Assembly: GCA_032173965.1 (NCBI GenBank)
Contig: CM063287.1
Coordinates: forward strand, 10,545,859-10,609,858
Reading direction: 5' to 3'
Source of the DNA: Sitta carolinensis
Lineage: Eukaryota > Chordata > Aves > Passeriformes > Sittidae
DNA length: 64,000 nucleotides
Both the position numbers and the translations under genes were made by a program. Shown here in pieces: positions 47,422-58,432 of the stretch. The notes beneath the pieces were generated by a model, which was given only the letters and a program-made list of their open reading frames with translations, had not been told where the DNA came from and ran no database searches. The first letter of the stretch is position 1. The number at the start of each line of letters is the position of its first letter.

Positions 47422-48319
47422 ACTTAAATAGCTTATTCACCATATGACAGATTTTGTTCTGCACGGTGCATTAAATGCTACAGGGCGCAGCACCAGCTCC
47501 ATCACCTTCAGAGCTTGCTTCTACAAAGGAAAGGCTCTAACACACCAGCTGCAGCACATCCTGCTGGAATCACTTAAAACACCACTACCACAGATATTAT
47601 TCATGTTTCTTTGCCCCCTCACCCAGCACATTACAATAAAAGTACTTGCATAAATATCCACGGATCCCGCATTCCCACCGAGTCAGCCATTCCTCACAGT
47701 CCATCCTCCACAAGCCCTCCTCACCGACCCTGCACCGCAGCTGGCAGCGCTGCCAAGGCCTCCTTTTCTACATTCCATGCACGAAATCGTTCTGGATATA
47801 CAACAGAATTGGTACTGATTTAAAACATGTGAGCTCTCACCATAGATGGCAAAGTTTGCTATCTGCCTGCTTGCTGGGATTTCTGGTTAGAAAAGCTAGA
47901 TGGCTTTGGGTGTGCACTAATGACCAACAGTTTAGACTGGCAACTGGAGCAGGTCATGAGGCCAGGGAAGTTTTGAATAAATATTTTAAAAAACCCAAAA
48001 ACCCAATGTGATGTTTTCCCAAGTCTGCAGAACTTGGCAGAAAATCTTGTGAGAAAGCATTAGTATTGCCACTGTATTTATTCATTTTTACTTAGTAAAA
48101 AGAGATCCATGAAATAAATCCTTGTTCTTCTGCACAATAGAACCAAATACAGCTTGCTTAGAAAGTGTCACCATACACACCACCACCACATGTAACGTAA
48201 TAATTAAGGTTCTCTGTATTACTCTCTAAAATATGCTTTAATCAAACCAACACAGGTGACAGATGAGTGTTACTCTGTCCTAATTTACAAGTCAACTGAA
48301 AAGACGATTTTCTGCTTAT
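47422..48319. other. Non-coding segment, possible minus-strand retrocopy
   Basis: The first 400 bp are GC-richer than the flanks and start directly after the T23 run, so on the minus strand they would end in poly(A). No canonical AATAAA lies within the last 30 bases on the minus strand, and the two + strand frames (47444-47653, 47646-48011) match nothing I know. The rest is ordinary AT-rich sequence. Confidence 0.3.
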
Positions 48320-48490
48320 TGTTAATTGTGTCTGAACAGAGCTCACCAGAAACTGTCTCAAGATGCAGGCCTCGTTTGAAGGCAGACGTTTTCATTGCTA
48401 ATTAATTAAATATCAACACACACCTTGGAAGGGGTGTGACTGAACCCTCCCTAGCAGCTGGCTGCTGAAAGGTGTGATGAGGTTTTAACA
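48320..48490. promoter_or_regulatory. Candidate T-box/homeodomain enhancer
   Basis: TTGCTAATTAATTAAATATC is followed by three T-box-like half sites: ACACACCT at about 48417-48424 (reverse-strand type), GGTGTGA at 48433-48439 and AGGTGTGA at 48470-48477. Paired CAGCTGGCTGCTG words lie between them. AGGTGTGA is the established T-box half-site core. The upstream part (48320-48400) is evenly composed with GC-richer words such as GATGCAGGCCTCG. Enhancer function is inference. Confidence 0.35.
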
Positions 48491-49139
48491 GACCCAAATC
48501 ATAATCCATTGTAACTCAAGGACCTAAATCTCAATTTCCCAGATATTTAACTACAGCAAAACTCCATTTTTCTTGATGTTTTTACGAATAATTCTTAGAC
48601 TTCTCATATAAAAGGTATCAGGTCTAAACGCTGTAATTTTTAATTGCATTTAATCTGCAACTTTTCAGATATGTAAAAAGTATCACTGAAAGACAGAAAA
48701 TACTTTAAAGTCCTAACTGAGGGTACAACCCCAAGATTTACTAGGAAGATTTTTAGGCTGAATACAGGGTAAGAGGAATTTGGAGTTGAGAGGGGAGAAG
48801 GAAAAAGCATCCACAATTTATTTGATTTCTACTGTTGTGTTAATGATCTGTGAATTAACTACATAGCTTTACATTTTTTATTTCAGCTGAGGAGTTAACA
48901 AAAAAAGAAAGCAAACAAAAACATTAAAACCGATTGTTACCTCGTTTACCAAATATGTTACATTCTATCTAAGTGGAAACCATCTTAGCCTGTAGGGATC
49001 AATTTCAGCTTTGAAAAATTTCACCATGCACTTTTCTACATTACTTCATCCTTCGCAACCTAGTCACATTGACATGCCACAAAGTACTCAGGAATTCATT
49101 TCTGGGTATTAATCTCTTCAGTGGGGAAAAGAATAGTAT
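48491..49139. other. Non-coding DNA, nothing assigned
   Basis: AT-rich unique sequence preceding the A25 tract. No exon or repeat family recognised. Confidence 0.5.
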
Positions 49140-49164
49140 AAAAAAAAAAAAAAAAAAAAAAAAA
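49140..49164. repeat. A25 homopolymer
   Basis: Twenty-five consecutive A, followed by GAAAAT. It is not preceded by a recognisable polyadenylation signal or retroposon body, so it is annotated only as a mononucleotide microsatellite. Confidence 0.9.
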
Positions 49165-49724
49165 GAAAATCAGTATATTTTTTAACTACACATGAAAATT
49201 CAGTAGCAACAACCTGCTTCTATCTGCCAGCAGAGAGTGCAGAATTTAGCTGAAGTAATAAGCAAAAACCCGCTAAGCTTCTCATTGAGAGGAATTCACT
49301 ATTGTAATCATAACACAAAAGGGCTAAAAGCTGTAAATATTTGGAATACAAGTATTTTGAGATACTTGAAAATACTGTAAGGAATTCTGGGTTTACTTGT
49401 TTCTGGGCATTTAGTGGAGAAACTGCTTCAGCAATTTGATGCAGAAGGAATCCAATCTAGAGAGAAGTCAACTTGTATACACTTATAAAAAGAATAGAAG
49501 AAGAAAAGATGAAAACAAATGCATTTTAAAAAGGGCCCTAAACCAAATTCTAATCTTTCTGTTTGTACAGATGAATACTGAGAAGATTAAATAAATATCT
49601 ATTTTTTTAAAAGCCCTAAATTCACAAACATTCCCAAAGCACTTGTCTTTGACCAGCTGTTCTCCACATTTCACAATACCATGGTTTATAATTCAAGTTG
49701 AAAGGGCATTTAATTATGAGAAGT
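49165..49724. other. Non-coding DNA, nothing assigned
   Basis: AT-rich unique sequence. The minus-strand open frame at 49483-49674 has no domain features. Confidence 0.5.
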
Positions 49725-49890
49725 GATCTGTGGGTTTGCTACACAGTTGTCAGTGAAAAGAGACGTTGAGTAAATTAAGCAATCTCCTGGTTGTAATCAA
49801 TCATGAACATGGGTTGCACACACTGTCAGTCACAGAAAGCAATTATTGAGACCCCCAAATGATTGAAGTTGATTAGACACAAATGTTTTC
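49725..49890. promoter_or_regulatory. Candidate PBX/MEIS-type element
   Basis: ATCAATCA at 49796-49803 matches the PBX-type composite core. CTGTCAG (MEIS/TGIF-like TGTCA) occurs at about 49827, and AAATGATTGAAGTTGATTAG carries two further TGATT(G/A) words. GAGTAAATTAAGC and CAATTATTGAG add TAAT-type cores. The sequence is non-repetitive. The grouping suggests a TALE-homeodomain-responsive element, as inference. Confidence 0.33.
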
Positions 49891-51364
49891 AGTACATTCA
49901 GTGGAAGTTTGGAACACTCAGCAACTTAAAGGGTCAAGCCTCAGCTTTTTGTGGAACTGGCTTTTCCATATACATCACACTAACAGAAGAACTGCTCTGC
50001 AATTAGTGCAATCACTACAGACAAAAGAAAAAGGATATAACTAAGATTAAGCAACACACTGGTTTTGTATGATTTTTTTTGTCAGTAATCTGCATCTGTT
50101 TGTTTTATTCTTATTTCTTAAGAACATTTCTCAGTGGGAGTGGAGGAAAATATCTCTTTAGTGAAGGCCACAGTCAAAACTGACTTCATGTGCAAGACCC
50201 TTAGATAAGCTTATCTTCAGTAGAGTCTGAAGGAAATGATAAGAAGGACCTTGCTCCTCTCTCTTCACGTTCCTACTATATCACTACTTGTTTTGTGGAA
50301 ATTAGCTCCTGATTAGATGGCTGGCGAAACAAGCTAGCTATGGGATGTGATTTGCATTCACATTATCAGGAGTCAACTTTTCCTCCAGGTCTTTACAGGT
50401 AGTATGACACATACTTTACATAGCAGTATGACAGTCTAACAAAATTCAACAAACAAACCCAATCAACTGTTTATAAACTGTTTATAAAAATTTCCCTTTT
50501 TTTCTGCCAAACCTTTCCCTATTCCCTCCTGGAGTGAGTAGAACTTATATTAGAGCACAGATTACACTAACATTTCTTCAAATGTTTTCAAATAAGAACA
50601 TCATTCTTAGGTAGGGAGATTTTTTAAATGTTAATTTTAGTGTAAGACTCTGTAGAAGTGATAACACCATGGTTTTGAAGCATGAAGTTACATCCTCTTT
50701 CTTTAACACATTTAACACAGCTACACATGCTTGCAAGACTTCTTTGTCTAACCATAGGATTGGTTTCTTGAGGAAGACAAACCTGGTACTGTGTAAATTA
50801 AAATAAGAGGTGCACAAATACCTCTTCTTTAAGTATTGCTTTGGCCAAGGGCCTTTTTAATTATTTTTTTTTAAACAACTGCTAGCAGTAGCAGTAGAGG
50901 AAAACCTCAGAATACCTGGTTCAAGAAATAGAGCTTTCAAACCTTCTAGTTTCTTAAACTGCAAAAGCTTGTGGAACAGAAAGAACATCCTGACCTAAGT
51001 AAAATAGGAAACACTAATCCAATAATTCCCTGTTTTGAAATACTAAACTAATAAAAGAAAAACCTCAGACCCAACCCTCACCAAAGACACCAAAACTATA
51101 ATGGCAACCACAACCCTGCACTGCCTTCACTGGTTCTGAGGTTTATGTCATGTTTCTCTCCAACAGGAAATTTAAGTCTTGTAAATGCAGAAGAAATAAC
51201 ACTATTATTGATGAAACTGCGATCTGCTCCCTCTTGATCTGTGAAACTGATATTCTCACTACTTTTATTTTCAGTCTTAACCCCACATTTGCTTGAACCT
51301 TTGATAGCTGTTCTGTTTCCCTTCTCTTGCCCTCATCCCAGACACATTTTTGCACAGCATATAC
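49891..51364. other. Non-coding DNA, nothing assigned
   Basis: AT-rich unique sequence with no exon or repeat family recognised. The minus-strand frames at 50578-50817 and 51143-51355 are isolated and unsupported. Confidence 0.5.
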
Positions 51365-51388
51365 AAAAAAAAAAAAAAAAAAAAAAAA
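51365..51388. repeat. A24 homopolymer
   Basis: Twenty-four consecutive A, immediately followed by GTAGTGTTCCCC. It is the third 23-25 nt A/T run within 4 kb. Confidence 0.9.
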
Positions 51389-51404
51389 GTAGTGTTCCCC
51401 TTTA

Positions 51405-51760
51405 GTAGTGAGGTAGTGTTAGTTATTCATCGATATTTCATACCCATGGGTAATTAATTTCATCGCTCTCTATAGTGGCAGCAAATTGCACAACTGCTTT
51501 GCATTAAATGTCAGTTTTACTTTGGAAATGGTTTTATTTACAGGTTACTGTAAAATTAGTTTGTTTGCTCCTTATGTTCCTACAGCGCATTGGAAAGTTA
51601 ATTATAGGAAGAAACTAAAGCTAGTGAAACAGTAATTCAGTGCAGTTGAACAAGGACAGGCCATTTGAGAAAAGGCATTTTCCAGCAAACTGTGATCCAT
51701 TAACATAATAGGAACCACAAAGACAAGGCAGCATTTGTCACCACAGATAAATCATATATT
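51405..51760. promoter_or_regulatory. Candidate enhancer with ATCGAT core
   Basis: TTATTCATCGATATTTCATA contains the ATCGAT core used by ONECUT and CUX factors. It is followed by CCCATGGGTAATTAATTTCA, GCTTTGCATTAAATGTCA, GTTAATTATAGG, CAGTAATTCAG, and then CATTTTCCAGC and TGATCCATTAACA. About 350 bp are free of low-complexity runs despite AT-rich flanks and the adjacent A24 tract. This is among the longest such blocks in the window. Conservation was not tested. Confidence 0.38.
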
Positions 51761-54700
51761 TACATTGGGAGATAATTCAAGTCTGATGAGGACAAACCAC
51801 ATCGAGTTTGTCAGCTAGGTTTAGAAAAGGTGTGAGATTTGTGAAATAATACACAGTCACCTATAATATTAGCTTTGAACATAAATCACACTAACACCAG
51901 AAAACCATTTCCTTCAATATCCCACCTACAAAACTACATCCGTATGTCCAGATTGTAATGGTGCAACATAGGCTGCTTCAGGATGAAAGTATAAAATATG
52001 AATATGCTAAATGAAATATTCCAGAGATCTGACAGTCTTGAGATGGTAAGTATTTATCTGAGATTTAAAAGACATGGACTAAATTCCAAGCTTTTCTCTG
52101 CCCTTTTTCCAATGCTACCTTCAGAAAGAATGTAAATCTATTTTCTGCTTAGATTACTGAAATTTTCTCTTGAGGGCTTGTCTCTTCCTACTGTATTAAA
52201 TCTCCAAGTATAGAAGATAAAACCTGAAATCAAGACAACTCAAGATGGCAATGTAATTAATGTACATCCTCAATGTCTACCGGGCTTGGTGTGTTTGCAG
52301 AGTATCTCACTACTTGAACAAAAGCTGGAAAAAACACTTTTCTAGTCAGGAGAGGAGACAGATCCACCTCTAGATGCTTAAGTGGCATGCACCAGGAGGA
52401 TTTTTTCAGTTCTTTTTGCTCCCACTTTACCAGACAATGATTAGCTGATAGGATGTTATTTTGAATATTTTCCCACCTGGAGTACACGTCACCTGAATAC
52501 AGCAATAAGGAATCAGGTTGGTGGCAGCAGGCAAAGGATTCCACACAAGTCTTTGCAGACCCTGAGCCAGAAAGAGCATGTCAAAGGCTGAGCAGATAAA
52601 TCAGTCTCCCTTCCTCCTTATTTAATTAAAATTAAACAAGCATTTGCACTCATAAATATACTTGCATGCATGCTTATTTATGAGGGTATAGTTTAGAAGT
52701 TTGATCACCAAAGTCAGATTAACATGTTAGAATATTATACTGGATAGAGAGAACAAAACCATGTCACACTGCATTCAAAAAACACATTTAAACACTACTT
52801 CCAGAACAAAATCATGAAGGAACATGAAATCATGAAGGAACAGATTTGAAATCTGGCGTGTTTTGAGAAATGAAATTTCCAAGGGAAATTTGCTGGTTCA
52901 CTGTAAAACTTTAATCTTGATTTAGGCTTCAAAACTAGAAAAAGTGTGGAGTGCAGTTCTTTTTTGGGTGCCTCTCACCTCAAGACCAATGGCAAGAAGT
53001 GGGCCAAAAAAAGCTACTGCCAGCTCTTCTTGGCATTGATGTGTGCATAAAACATTCACAGTGTCTTCTTTGCAAGATTAATGTGTCAGGAAAGGGCAGA
53101 GGCACTTAATTTGCTAACCTCTTCGTGACTACAGTTCAAGAGACTCAGCAACCCAGGTCATTCACCCTGCATACTTGGCTTTCAACAAATGCTTGCTGGT
53201 TTTACATTGCAAAGGGATTAATATACTATGACTGTGGCAGTGGCATGACACGAGTGACTTAGCTTTATTCCTATCAGCTGCATACAATGGGATATTCTTC
53301 ACAGCTAGATGATTTCTCCCTTCTGACACTTGCTAGGGGTTTATTTCATAGGGTATCATTTGTTGTTGTGCATCTCTCATGGGAAATGAGGTTCACTAAA
53401 AAGAAATCATTTCAGCCTTCCTTTTAATACTGCTGAAGAAGAAAAGAGAAGGGAAACGAACTCCAAGAACTGACAGCTTAGAACTTTTAGCAAAATTAAT
53501 TTATGGCAAGTTGATCTCTACACCAAAATCCACTTTTTAAAATCACTGCATATTACAGTGGTGCACACTTATTATCTGTTTTGAAAGAGCAACATGTCTC
53601 AAACATCTTCTAGCCTTTATTCACTGCTCGTTGTGACATGCAAGCACATGATTTAGTAATAGGATTATATTTATATCAATCCTATTACATGACTGGATTA
53701 CAGTTTCTGATCCCAGGAATGCTTTTCAGCCCTAACAGGAGTTTTATATCATGCAACTTTAAGGACCAGCAGTTTCTGTCAGTGAGCATCTTAGCTCTGA
53801 AATATTTGCAGATACAAGTAGGTACTGAATAAGGCAGCAGAGATGTATATAGCTTGCATATACAATAATTGTACTGATCTCATGAATTCTGCTAATGTAA
53901 TTTTTACTTTTGTATTGTTGCTCTGTTCCAATTAGTCAATTCAGTAAATTAAAAGTGATATTTGGTGGGCTATGTTTCAAGAATAACAGTCAGGGCACTC
54001 AAGAGACAAAGCCTACATTATCTTTTCCAAGACCCTTCAATTGTGATGAACAAAAATTTACCCCTTCTTTCTATATTTTAGTCTCCGACTTGCCAACTTG
54101 GACTTTATATTGTCTCCACCTTATCTTTTATCATGTCAAAATATGGTCTGGGGCCTTTTGTGGCATATACACAGATTTATTTCTCAGAGGTATGTGTCAG
54201 TTCATGGAGTGAAGAGTGGTAAGAAAGGCCTTCACTATTTTAGACTGTACTTGAACAGATAATAAATATTCACGTTCATTAAATTTTAAAACCTCAGTGC
54301 TATCAGGACTGTGTTGTCAAAATAGAACAGGTATAACGTTGTTAGTATGTTACTGATGGTTGGTCTGGCCCATCTCAAAGGCACCACTTTACTATAAGCA
54401 TCCCATTAATCTTGCTGGAAAATTAATTTTTACAGTGCTATAGTAGCATTCAGTCATCTGTTTACCTTCCATTGACAAGGGTTAAGAAAACAACTCAGCA
54501 TGATTACCAGGATGGCTTTACTTTTACAAACTAGTATTTCATTGCATTTACAGTTAAGAGAATGTACTCTGATGGTAAGAAGGGGAAAGGATGTAGGCTG
54601 GTGATAAATCTCAGTGTTAGCTCATTCTGAGTCAGTATCAAAAATAACTCTGAATTGAGGACAAAACTCTCATTATGTGTCATGAAAAGACTCACAATTA

Positions 54701-55899
54701 ATTATGAGCACTCATATTGACATCATGCCCATCCTTCTCTTCGTGGCTCAGAGAGAAGGGTGGTACAAATCCTTTTCTCTTTAACTCCAAGGCACTGGAA
54801 AAGACCTAACATATTGTGCCAGACTCAGTCGTAACATAAAGAGGCATTAAGCACAATCTTCTATCTCAAAACTGAACTCCCTTAGCAATCTGTAACATAC
54901 TCAGTTGTATTTTGCAAGAATTTCAATCTCCAGTAAGAAAAAAAACCCTGTAGTGTTTCAAAGCAACATCCATCAAGGAGGCTTAAAGATTTATGGACAA
55001 GTATCTCTGTAAACACCAGAAATTAAGTCTTGTGGAGCCTGTGATTCAAATTTTGATGCATTTAGTCTTTGATTTGGAGTTTCATGAGATTCTTCCCCTT
55101 GTAATGTTGGAGAAAATTGTAATACAAAAATAAATGTCATGCAACTGCCTTTCAGATACGTATTATAAAAATATTTTTAATGCTAGTCACTTGACATTCC
55201 TAGTTTTGCCCTAGTGTAGATGTGGAAAGGACACAAAAATGAAAAAAAAAAAAGAAAAGCAGTGGATATATTTATTCATTTAGGTGCATTTTTTGTTTGT
55301 TTCTTTTTTTTTAAGAGATGTACAAGAGTTTGCTTTATTTTATATGCAGAGATAAATGGTTCACACATCAAAAGTGTGGAAGATCCTCACAAGAAGAGCT
55401 TGTTTGAAAGTCTAGTGAAATAAAAGAAAGATGAATCCAGAAAAGGATCATTTGCTTGTGAAAGCACCTAACCTCTCCCAGCTGAGAAAAAGATGTGACC
55501 ACATTTTCCCTGAGAGCAGTGTTCTGGCACTCCAGTTCAGTGAATTATTTTAGTCAACTTTTTTCTTAAATATTTAATCACAAAGTTCAGAATCTAGACT
55601 ATTTTAAATTCAGAATCATTTGTTTAAAAATAATCATGCTGCTGATTAGATGTGGACAAAATTTGCAGTCACTGTCAAATTTGCACATCTGATACTTAAC
55701 AGCCTTTTTATCAGGAAAAAAAACCCAACAAAAAGTTGTTGAACGAAGAGATCTAATTGCCTGCACAGCAGTCTCAGCTTGTGCCTGCACCGCAGAGTCT
55801 CAGATTGAGAGTTGGAGCTATCATGTACACTGCAAGGTAGTAACCATAACTTCAGAATTTAACAGCAGAGAATCGGGTCAAAGCATTTTGGGGGTAAAA
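51761..55899. other. Non-coding DNA, nothing assigned
   Basis: Unique AT-rich sequence. An 18 bp tandem duplication (AATCATGAAGGAACATGA) lies at about 52810-52841. Open frames at 52257-52544 and 53910-54212 have no domain signature. No transposon family was recognised. Confidence 0.45.
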
Positions 55900-56075
55900 A
55901 CTGCTTCCAGTGCAGAGCAGTGAGCAGCCATGATGACTTGCCAGATGTGATCCTCTTGCTGTAACACATTCCCCATATCAGCACTCATTATTAATCACAC
56001 GTTATAGGAAGCTGCCTGCAACAGCATTCTGCAACCATGATTAATTAACCAGCAGGTTTTAAAGGGAAACAAGTC
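55900..56075. promoter_or_regulatory. Candidate enhancer with E-box, MCAT and HNF1-like words
   Basis: CCATGATGACTTGCCAGATG includes an E-box CAGATG (55942-55947). ACATTCC (55966-55972) is a TEAD/MCAT-type word. CATTATTAATCACACG and GATTAATTAACC (56039-56050, HNF1-like palindrome) follow within 100 bp. Sequence complexity is high and it reads like a conserved element (repeated GCTGCCTGCAACAGCATTCT-type words). Function is inferred. Confidence 0.38.
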
Positions 56076-57480
56076 ACTTTTTCAGAGCCAAGAGACTCTA
56101 GATTAAAAACTTCCAAGTACAAATGTAGGATTGCAGCATGTCAGCTTCTCAGCTGATTTGGTCCATCTTGAGTGGCAGAGGTGCATGTCAGGCAAATTAA
56201 ATGCTCTCTCACTTCACATTCAGAAGCATAGTAGAGGAGCAGCACTATGTGGTGCTGGATTACCTCTGAAGAGTCAAACAATGATAATGCCTGGCTTTCT
56301 GCAAACCACAGGCTCTCTAGTGAGAAGATAGAACCCAAACTTGATAGCTAGGAGCAAATGTCTGTAATTCAGACCAAGCTTTTAACTAAATTGCATAACA
56401 GAAAAAAAAAAAAAATCTTAGGCTGACATAAATGACTATTCTCTCTCCCTGACATCTGCATGAAAACCAAACCAGCGTTTGACCTTAATATATTGCTGAA
56501 TAGCCACACTTTACTGGAAAAAATTATTGACTGGGATATATACTTTATAATTTAAGCAACAAATATAAGCAACATATTCTAAAAGCATTTCTTATTTATG
56601 AAGAAAAAAAAGTATGCCACATACTTATAATAATTAGCCATTCTAGTTCCTCAAGTCATATCTAGCTTTACAAAAAATAGTGATATTGCTACAAAATCAC
56701 AGGCTTATTTCAGAGAATGTTTTTGTTACATTCACAAATGGGAGGTGGTTTTGGTTTCTAGATTGGCAAGCTCACAAATGCAGAAGACACAACTTCTGGG
56801 GCTCTGTCATTTCAGCACAGCGTGGGAATATTAAGGGCATGTGACTTGCTCCCAAAGCAGGATTACCTTTGACTCCTTCAGCAGCCATTGCCTAATCCCC
56901 AGCACAGCATTTATGACATCTCCTTGTGCAGCATCTGACAAGCACAACCGCCACACTCAAGTCATGGCTCATAAGCCACAGATCCCCCCAGTCCATTATT
57001 ATGGTTTACGGAACTGTGGGCACTGGACTGCTACATTTGGTACACATGTAATTCCTATGTCTGTCAAATACTCTCCAAGAAATGTCTAGTTTCCCTGCTA
57101 CAGATAACACCTTTTTCCCATCTTTTAATTTTTCTTACCCTATTTCATTCATGTACCTGTAATAGGTCATCCCTTAAAGATTTTAATATGCATACATCAA
57201 CATTTGGCCAAGCCCAGAGACCTAGAGCATGCTTAGGATCTCCAGGACTAGTTTGCCTGCATCTAGTACTAGAGCATTTCTCCAAGAGGAGGAAACAAAC
57301 CCCATCAACAGCAAGCCCCCTCAATAATCATATTCAGATACCTATTTGTGAAAGCAACAAAACCATTCATTTTGGCAGCTAGTCTTTATTCCAGAAAATG
57401 GAATCACTCTCATAGTGCACAATCTGAATGCTAGCAGCCTTTCTACCCCTGGGCAGTACCTAATACCATAACCAGCCTCA

Positions 57481-57519
57481 CTTGAGTGATTGGTGACAGT
57501 GTCACACCAATCGCTCAAG
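57481..57519. repeat. Imperfect inverted repeat (hairpin)
   Basis: CTTGAGTGATTGGTG (57481-57495) pairs with CACCAATCGCTCAAG (57505-57519) to form a 15 bp stem with a single G-T wobble and a 9 nt loop. The loop region itself contains the near-palindrome GTGACAGTGTCAC. The stem is shorter than a typical microRNA precursor, and no adjacent Pol III elements were identified, so I make no ncRNA call. Confidence 0.75.
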
Positions 57520-57936
57520 GCATTTGAAAAATCAAACCAATTAAGATTTGAAGCCAAGAAAAACTCAGAATTGCCTCTCTTTATTTTTTAAAAGAAATTC
57601 TGATCTTTTAGGACTACTTTTTTGGTCATGTGGAAGCCCACCAAGTGTGTCAGAAAGCTTTCCTTACTACACAGTCAAAATCACTTTCCCCTCTTCTTTG
57701 TTTAAAACAAAAATAGTTTCAAATGTTGTTGGGGCCCTATTACCTTGCACCATAGCAGTGTATCTTGTGACTTTTCAGGAAGGACATCAGTTACCATGGT
57801 ATGACACTGAATATATTTCACCTTTCATTTTCTAATAAAAACTAATGACATGGATATGTATATATAGATTATATTTTCATGATTCAAGTATTTCATTTTG
57901 CATCTGCATGAGATAATTCAACAATGAAAAACTGAC

Positions 57937-57976
57937 ATTAATATCTAGCCCTTGATATTAATGACTAGCCCTTGCT
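57937..57976. repeat. 20 bp tandem duplication
   Basis: Two adjacent 20 bp copies, ATTAATATCTAGCCCTTGAT and ATTAATGACTAGCCCTTGCT, differ at three positions. This is probably an old slippage duplication. Confidence 0.75.
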
Positions 57977-58417
57977 TAGAAAGCTAGTTCTGTAAATAGC
58001 TCATTTTCACAGGCAGGAAAGAAAACAAAACCCCATCACAGGAGAAACAGAGCATGCTGAAAGTTTTCCTCTTTGTCTGTTCATTTTCCATGGGTGTGGT
58101 ATTTTTGTACCCACTCCAAAGTTCCCTTAACTTCATGTTACCATCAGTGTGTGCTCAGGAGTCAAGATAGGGGTGTTTAGGACAGAACAAAGTTGCAGGA
58201 GCAGAGCTTTTGGGGAATGGTTTTTCCAGAGACTGCTTAGCATGGGCTCTTCCAAGCTCTGCCCAAAGAGCCAAGGCAGTTAGTACAGTTCCTTATAAAT
58301 AATTAAATTAGAGATGCAACAATGCATGCAAACCTGAACACCTACAATGACACTGCCTGAAAAAAAACCCAAATCTGTGTACTTAAGTCCCACCTTCCAT
58401 CCAACATGTCCCCAGCT

Positions 58418-58432
58418 GGTTGCCTGGCAACC
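58418..58432. promoter_or_regulatory. RFX X-box-like palindrome
   Basis: GGTTGCCTGGCAACC is a perfect 15 bp palindrome around a single central T. It fits the RFX-family X-box (GTTGCC, 1 nt, GGCAAC) exactly. It lies in AT-rich DNA with a GC-richer stretch at 58530-58690 just downstream. X-boxes typically mark ciliary-gene promoters or RFX-bound enhancers. No exon is recognisable next to it. Confidence 0.5.

Larger units (their letters stand above)
56076..58417. other. Non-coding DNA with a hairpin and small duplication
   Basis: No exon or transposon recognised. A 39 nt imperfect inverted repeat lies at 57481-57519 and a 20 bp tandem duplication (ATTAAT-x-CTAGCCCTTG-x) at 57937-57976. An A-run lies at about 56401-56413. 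Open frames such as 56841-57089 and 57548-57835 are unsupported. Confidence 0.45.

Noticed and set aside
57481..57519. microRNA precursor
   Set aside because: The stem is only 15 bp and cannot hold a mature/star duplex of about 22 nt. Extending outward does not lengthen the pairing.
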